Positions 4,694 through 7,370 of a stretch of 7,370 bases of DNA are shown here, piece after piece. This stretch comes from Planctomycetaceae bacterium (GTDB lineage Bacteria; Planctomycetota; Planctomycetia; Pirellulales; Thermoguttaceae), in the NCBI GenBank assembly GCA_031283515.1, contig JAITBS010000637.1:1-7370 (forward strand), read 5' to 3'. A program made the translations under genes and the position numbers. Position 1 is the first letter of the stretch. Every line of letters starts with the position of its first letter. Below the pieces are notes generated by a model that did no database searches, was not told where the DNA came from, and saw only the letters and a program-made list of their open reading frames with translations.

Positions 4694-7147
4694 ATGGATC
4701 CGTATCTTTATAATATGAACCGTTGTGAGGCGTCAACGGATTTTGCACGTCCTCCACGCGATATTTTGCACCACCCCCCTGAAATAGACGAAGTTTTCTC
4801 ACAAGAATTACGGCGCGGAATTTCGGCAACACGGCAGTTTTTCTTTAATCACCAACACCCAAACGGTTACTGGGTCGCAGAACTAGAAGGTGATGCCTTG
4901 CTCCAAAGCGAAACCATTATGCTTCTCGCCTTTCTCGGTGAAGAAAATTCGGAATTAGCGAAGGCTTGCGCCATACAACTGCTCGATACACAACTCGAAG
5001 ACGGCGGCTGGGGAATGTACACCGGCGGAAAATCCGATGTCAATAACACTGTTAAAGCCTATTTCGCCCTAAAATTAACCGGCTATGACCCAAGTTCCGA
5101 ACCATTACAACACGCAAGAGTTCGAGCATTGGAATTGGGAGGTGTTGATAAAGTTAATAGTTTTACTCGATTCTATCTGGCAATTTTGGGGCAAATTCCA
5201 CACAACGTTTGTCCGGCAGTTCCGCCGCAAATGATGTTGTTTCCGGAATGGTTTCCCATCAACATTAACTCGATGAGTGCATGGTCACGGACAATTTTTG
5301 TACCTTTGTCGATTGTTTCGGCACTTGCTCCGGTTCGGGAATTGCCGTTGGAAAAAGGTATTCGGGAGATTTTCGTCAAAAATCCCTCGCAATGGGAACC
5401 TCTCACCGCTCCAGGTAAAAAAATTTCACGGAATCCTTTGTCATGGGATAGTTTTTTCCGGTTTTGTAATTCGGCGATGTGGGTTTGCCGCCGGTTCGGT
5501 CTAACTCCCTTTCGTCAATACAGCATCGAAAAAGCAAAACAATGGACGTTGGAACATTGCAAAAACAGTGATGGACCGGGAGCCATTTATCCGCCGATAG
5601 TTTGGGCTTGGATTGCGTTTAAGGCTCTTGGTTACGCGGATGATTCCCAAGAGATTTTGTATTTCCGAAAGCAGTTGAACGATCTGGTGATTCGGAACGA
5701 AAAGCGCGGAAGTGTACGGATTCAACCTTGTAAATCACCGGTTTGGGATACGGTGTTGACATTGAAGGCGTTGATGCTTGGCGGACTTACGGCGGCACAT
5801 CCGGCAGTTCGTAAGGGAGTTCAGTGGGTTCGGTCGCGGCATATTAAAGGAACTTGCGAAAAGGGAACATGGCGGGTCGGAGATACCAACGGAAAATGTC
5901 CCACATCACAAATTCCATTTCCAACCGGTGCATGGTGTTTTGAATTTAACAATGCATTTTATCCTGATTGTGATGATACGGCGATGGCGTTAATGGTTCT
6001 TGCCGGACGTTTCGACGAAGCACGAACAGCCGCATCAACACCCGAAACCTCCGCAACACCGCAAGTTGCCGCCAAACGTAAACCGTTAATACTTCGCGAA
6101 CATGAGGAAAAACTCGGAGAAAAAGCGGAACCGGTTTCTGGGGTATTACCGCCGGATTTGCGGTTAACGGTTTGCGAATGTGCTGAGTCATTGAGCGATG
6201 CCCGACAAAGTGCTTTGGATGTTGCGGATACTACCGCGGCACTCGAAAGCGGATTGCGTTGGCTTCTTGCCATGCAGAACAAAGACGGAGGTTGGGCGGC
6301 GTTTGATCGTGGCAACGACAAGGAGATTTTGTGCAAGGTTCCTTTTGCCGACCACAACGCCATGATTGATCCTAGTACACCGGATTTAACGGGGCGTGTT
6401 ATGGAATCACTTGGTCGGCTTGGTTTTCGGGTTGGTCACAATGTTGAGATAGATCGGGTAGTTTCTTACCTACGACAACAACAGCAAGCGGATGGAAGTT
6501 GGTTTGGGCGTTGGGGAGTCAACTACATTTATGGGACATGGCAGGCGTTAACTGGTTTAATTGCGGTGGGGGTTGAACCGGAAGATTTGGCGGTGGTTGC
6601 CGGAGCGAACTGGTTGCTGGCTCATCAGCATCCGAGTGGGGGTTGGGGTGAATCACCGGATTCGTACCAAGACCCCTCACTTCGAGGACGCGGAACTCCT
6701 ACCGCTTCACAAACCGCATGGGCAATTATGGGACTTATTGCTGCCGGAAAAATAGAAGATCAAGCGGTTTATCGTGGAATCCGGTTTTTGCTGAATCGGC
6801 AACGGACGGACGGTACTTGGTTTGAGCCGGAATTTACCGGAACAGGTTTTCCACTTGTGTTTTATTTGAAATACCATTATTATTCTGTTTACTTTCCTTT
6901 GATGGCGTTATCACTTTATGCGGCGAAGACGAAGGCGGCGAATATGGAGGTATGTGAAGAGGAAACAATTCTCCCGATGCAACATATCCGTCTTTTTTCA
7001 CCGGAGACCTCATTTTACAACAATACTCGTCCCGATGATCCGCCAGCCGAAACAAAACCAACCGAATTATTAACACCCGAAAACACCGTTCATCGGCAAC
7101 CGCATAAAACATCCGGTAAACCAACATTGCGGATTTTTTTGGGTTGA
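4694..7147 (+). CDS. shc: Squalene-hopene cyclase, enlarged
   Basis: This enzyme cyclises squalene to hopene or hopanol, the core step of hopanoid synthesis, and acts as a membrane-bound monotopic protein. The catalytic DxDD motif is DCDD (425-428). Many QW repeats are visible, including LLDTQLEDGGWG (96-107), LLAMQNKDGGW (524-534), LRQQQQADGSWFGRWG (593-608), LLAHQHPSGGWG (641-652) and LLNRQRTDGTW (699-709). Other family motifs are PEWFPININSMSAWSRT (184-200), WGVNYIYGTWQ (607-617) and GTGFPLVFYLKYH (716-728). At 817 residues it is over 100 longer than most bacterial cyclases (about 630-720). The excess is an insertion at about 441-513, between DCDD and the next QW repeat, plus a polar tail after about 745. 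No other hopanoid gene (hpnC/D/E, hpnH) lies in the window. An oxidosqualene cyclase is unlikely given the DxDD motif and the bacterial C-terminal core. Confidence 0.95.
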   Translation: MDPYLYNMNRCEASTDFARPPRDILHHPPEIDEVFSQELRRGISATRQFFFNHQHPNGYWVAELEGDALLQSETIMLLAFLGEENSELAKACAIQLLDTQLEDGGWGMYTGGKSDVNNTVKAYFALKLTGYDPSSEPLQHARVRALELGGVDKVNSFTRFYLAILGQIPHNVCPAVPPQMMLFPEWFPININSMSAWSRTIFVPLSIVSALAPVRELPLEKGIREIFVKNPSQWEPLTAPGKKISRNPLSWDSFFRFCNSAMWVCRRFGLTPFRQYSIEKAKQWTLEHCKNSDGPGAIYPPIVWAWIAFKALGYADDSQEILYFRKQLNDLVIRNEKRGSVRIQPCKSPVWDTVLTLKALMLGGLTAAHPAVRKGVQWVRSRHIKGTCEKGTWRVGDTNGKCPTSQIPFPTGAWCFEFNNAFYPDCDDTAMALMVLAGRFDEARTAASTPETSATPQVAAKRKPLILREHEEKLGEKAEPVSGVLPPDLRLTVCECAESLSDARQSALDVADTTAALESGLRWLLAMQNKDGGWAAFDRGNDKEILCKVPFADHNAMIDPSTPDLTGRVMESLGRLGFRVGHNVEIDRVVSYLRQQQQADGSWFGRWGVNYIYGTWQALTGLIAVGVEPEDLAVVAGANWLLAHQHPSGGWGESPDSYQDPSLRGRGTPTASQTAWAIMGLIAAGKIEDQAVYRGIRFLLNRQRTDGTWFEPEFTGTGFPLVFYLKYHYYSVYFPLMALSLYAAKTKAANMEVCEEETILPMQHIRLFSPETSFYNNTRPDDPPAETKPTELLTPENTVHRQPHKTSGKPTLRIFLG

Positions 7148-7166
7148 TATTCTTTTCGCAATATTT

Positions 7167-7199
7167 CAGTGGAATATTCGTCAATTTGTTTACCAATGG
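7167..7199 (+). repeat. Solo end of the 226-bp element
   Basis: These 33 bases match the inverted right end of the element (4441-4473) at 32 positions, differing only at A7176. They carry the TTCGTC segment found in the right end but not the left, so this is specifically a right-end fragment. It begins 20 bases after the cyclase stop and no opposite end follows. It may be a relic of a decayed copy or a conserved 3'-end motif. Confidence 0.75.
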
Positions 7200-7215
7200 G
7201 GAACTTCTAAAAACT
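7198..7215 (+). repeat. GGGAACTTCTA motif next to the solo end
   Basis: GGGAACTTCTAAAAACTC overlaps the last bases of the solo element end. Related copies lie at 4211-4224 (+) and 4548-4565 (-). A T-run (7218-7224) follows shortly after, but no stem precedes it, so a terminator is not supported. Confidence 0.4.
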
Positions 7216-7229
7216 CGTTTTTTTATTAA

Positions 7230-7370
7230 CCACAGAGGACACAGAGTTCATCGAGAGACTATTTTTAAAAAATTAAATTTTGATTTAAATCGCTCATTTT
7301 TACTTTAATAAATTTAATGATATTTTGATTCAAATTAAAATTTTCTCTGCGTTCTCTGTGTCCTCTGTGG
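7230..7370. mobile_element. Second MITE-like element, 141 bp, perfect 17-bp inverted ends
   Basis: CCACAGAGGACACAGAG (7230-7246) and its exact reverse complement (7354-7370) bound a very AT-rich centre with no reading frame of note. Within each end the unit CACAGAG/GACACAGAG is itself repetitive. CACAGAG-type inverted repeats of this kind are, as I recall, seen in intergenic regions of many unrelated bacteria, so this is probably a non-autonomous element or foldback repeat. The right end coincides with the window edge, so any target-site duplication on that side is not visible. Confidence 0.65.

Noticed and set aside
5959..6363. 134-residue antisense frame opposite the cyclase insertion
   Set aside because: Shadow of the cyclase gene: no ribosome site or family motif, and the + strand frame carries the conserved motifs.
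6395..6397. Arg568 where the Alicyclobacillus cyclase, as I recall, has the active-site His451
   Set aside because: Arg in a DVTGR/DLTGR context is, as I recall, common in other bacterial cyclases, so it is not a sign of a dead enzyme.

Overview
The window reads as a piece of an AT-leaning bacterial chromosome with four protein genes, all on the + strand, separated by two repeat-filled gaps of about 500 bases. The best guess for the source is a planctomycete-like bacterium. This rests on the paired MoxR ATPase/DUF58 genes, an exported thioredoxin-trypsin fusion with low-complexity linkers, a long squalene-hopene cyclase and mixed Shine-Dalgarno use. No rRNA or other phylogenetic marker is present, so this is inference. 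No tRNA, rRNA, CRISPR array or phage gene was seen.

Layout. 1-170: leader with an extended -10 promoter candidate and a small tandem repeat. 171-1151: MoxR-type AAA+ ATPase. 1188-2060: DUF58/von Willebrand A protein, 36 bases downstream and probably co-transcribed. 2061-2565: a non-coding mosaic of direct repeats, palindromes and hairpins, ending in a promoter candidate and a perfect Shine-Dalgarno. 2566-4185: exported thioredoxin-like plus trypsin-like serine protease fusion with a (Asn-Asn-x-x)6 linker. 4186-4693: non-coding, holding a 226-bp element with terminal inverted repeats (MITE-like) and a promoter candidate. 4694-7147: squalene-hopene cyclase with an unusual internal insertion and C-terminal tail. 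7148-7370: a solo end of the 226-bp element and a second MITE-like unit of 141 bp with perfect 17-bp inverted ends that finishes at the window edge.

How the genes relate. MoxR and DUF58 form the classical pair in which an AAA+ ATPase acts as a chaperone on a vWA protein. The other two genes look independently transcribed: one acts outside the cytoplasm on proteins or disulfides, the other at the membrane making hopanoids. Nothing shows that the four share a pathway.

No convincing new multi-gene system was found. The most notable signals are (i) a repeat family with the 18-nt core GTAATCTATCAGTGGAAT lying 20-61 bases after three of the four stop codons, once as a complete element with inverted ends; (ii) the architecture of the thioredoxin-protease fusion; and (iii) the roughly 65-residue insertion directly after the catalytic DCDD motif of the cyclase.
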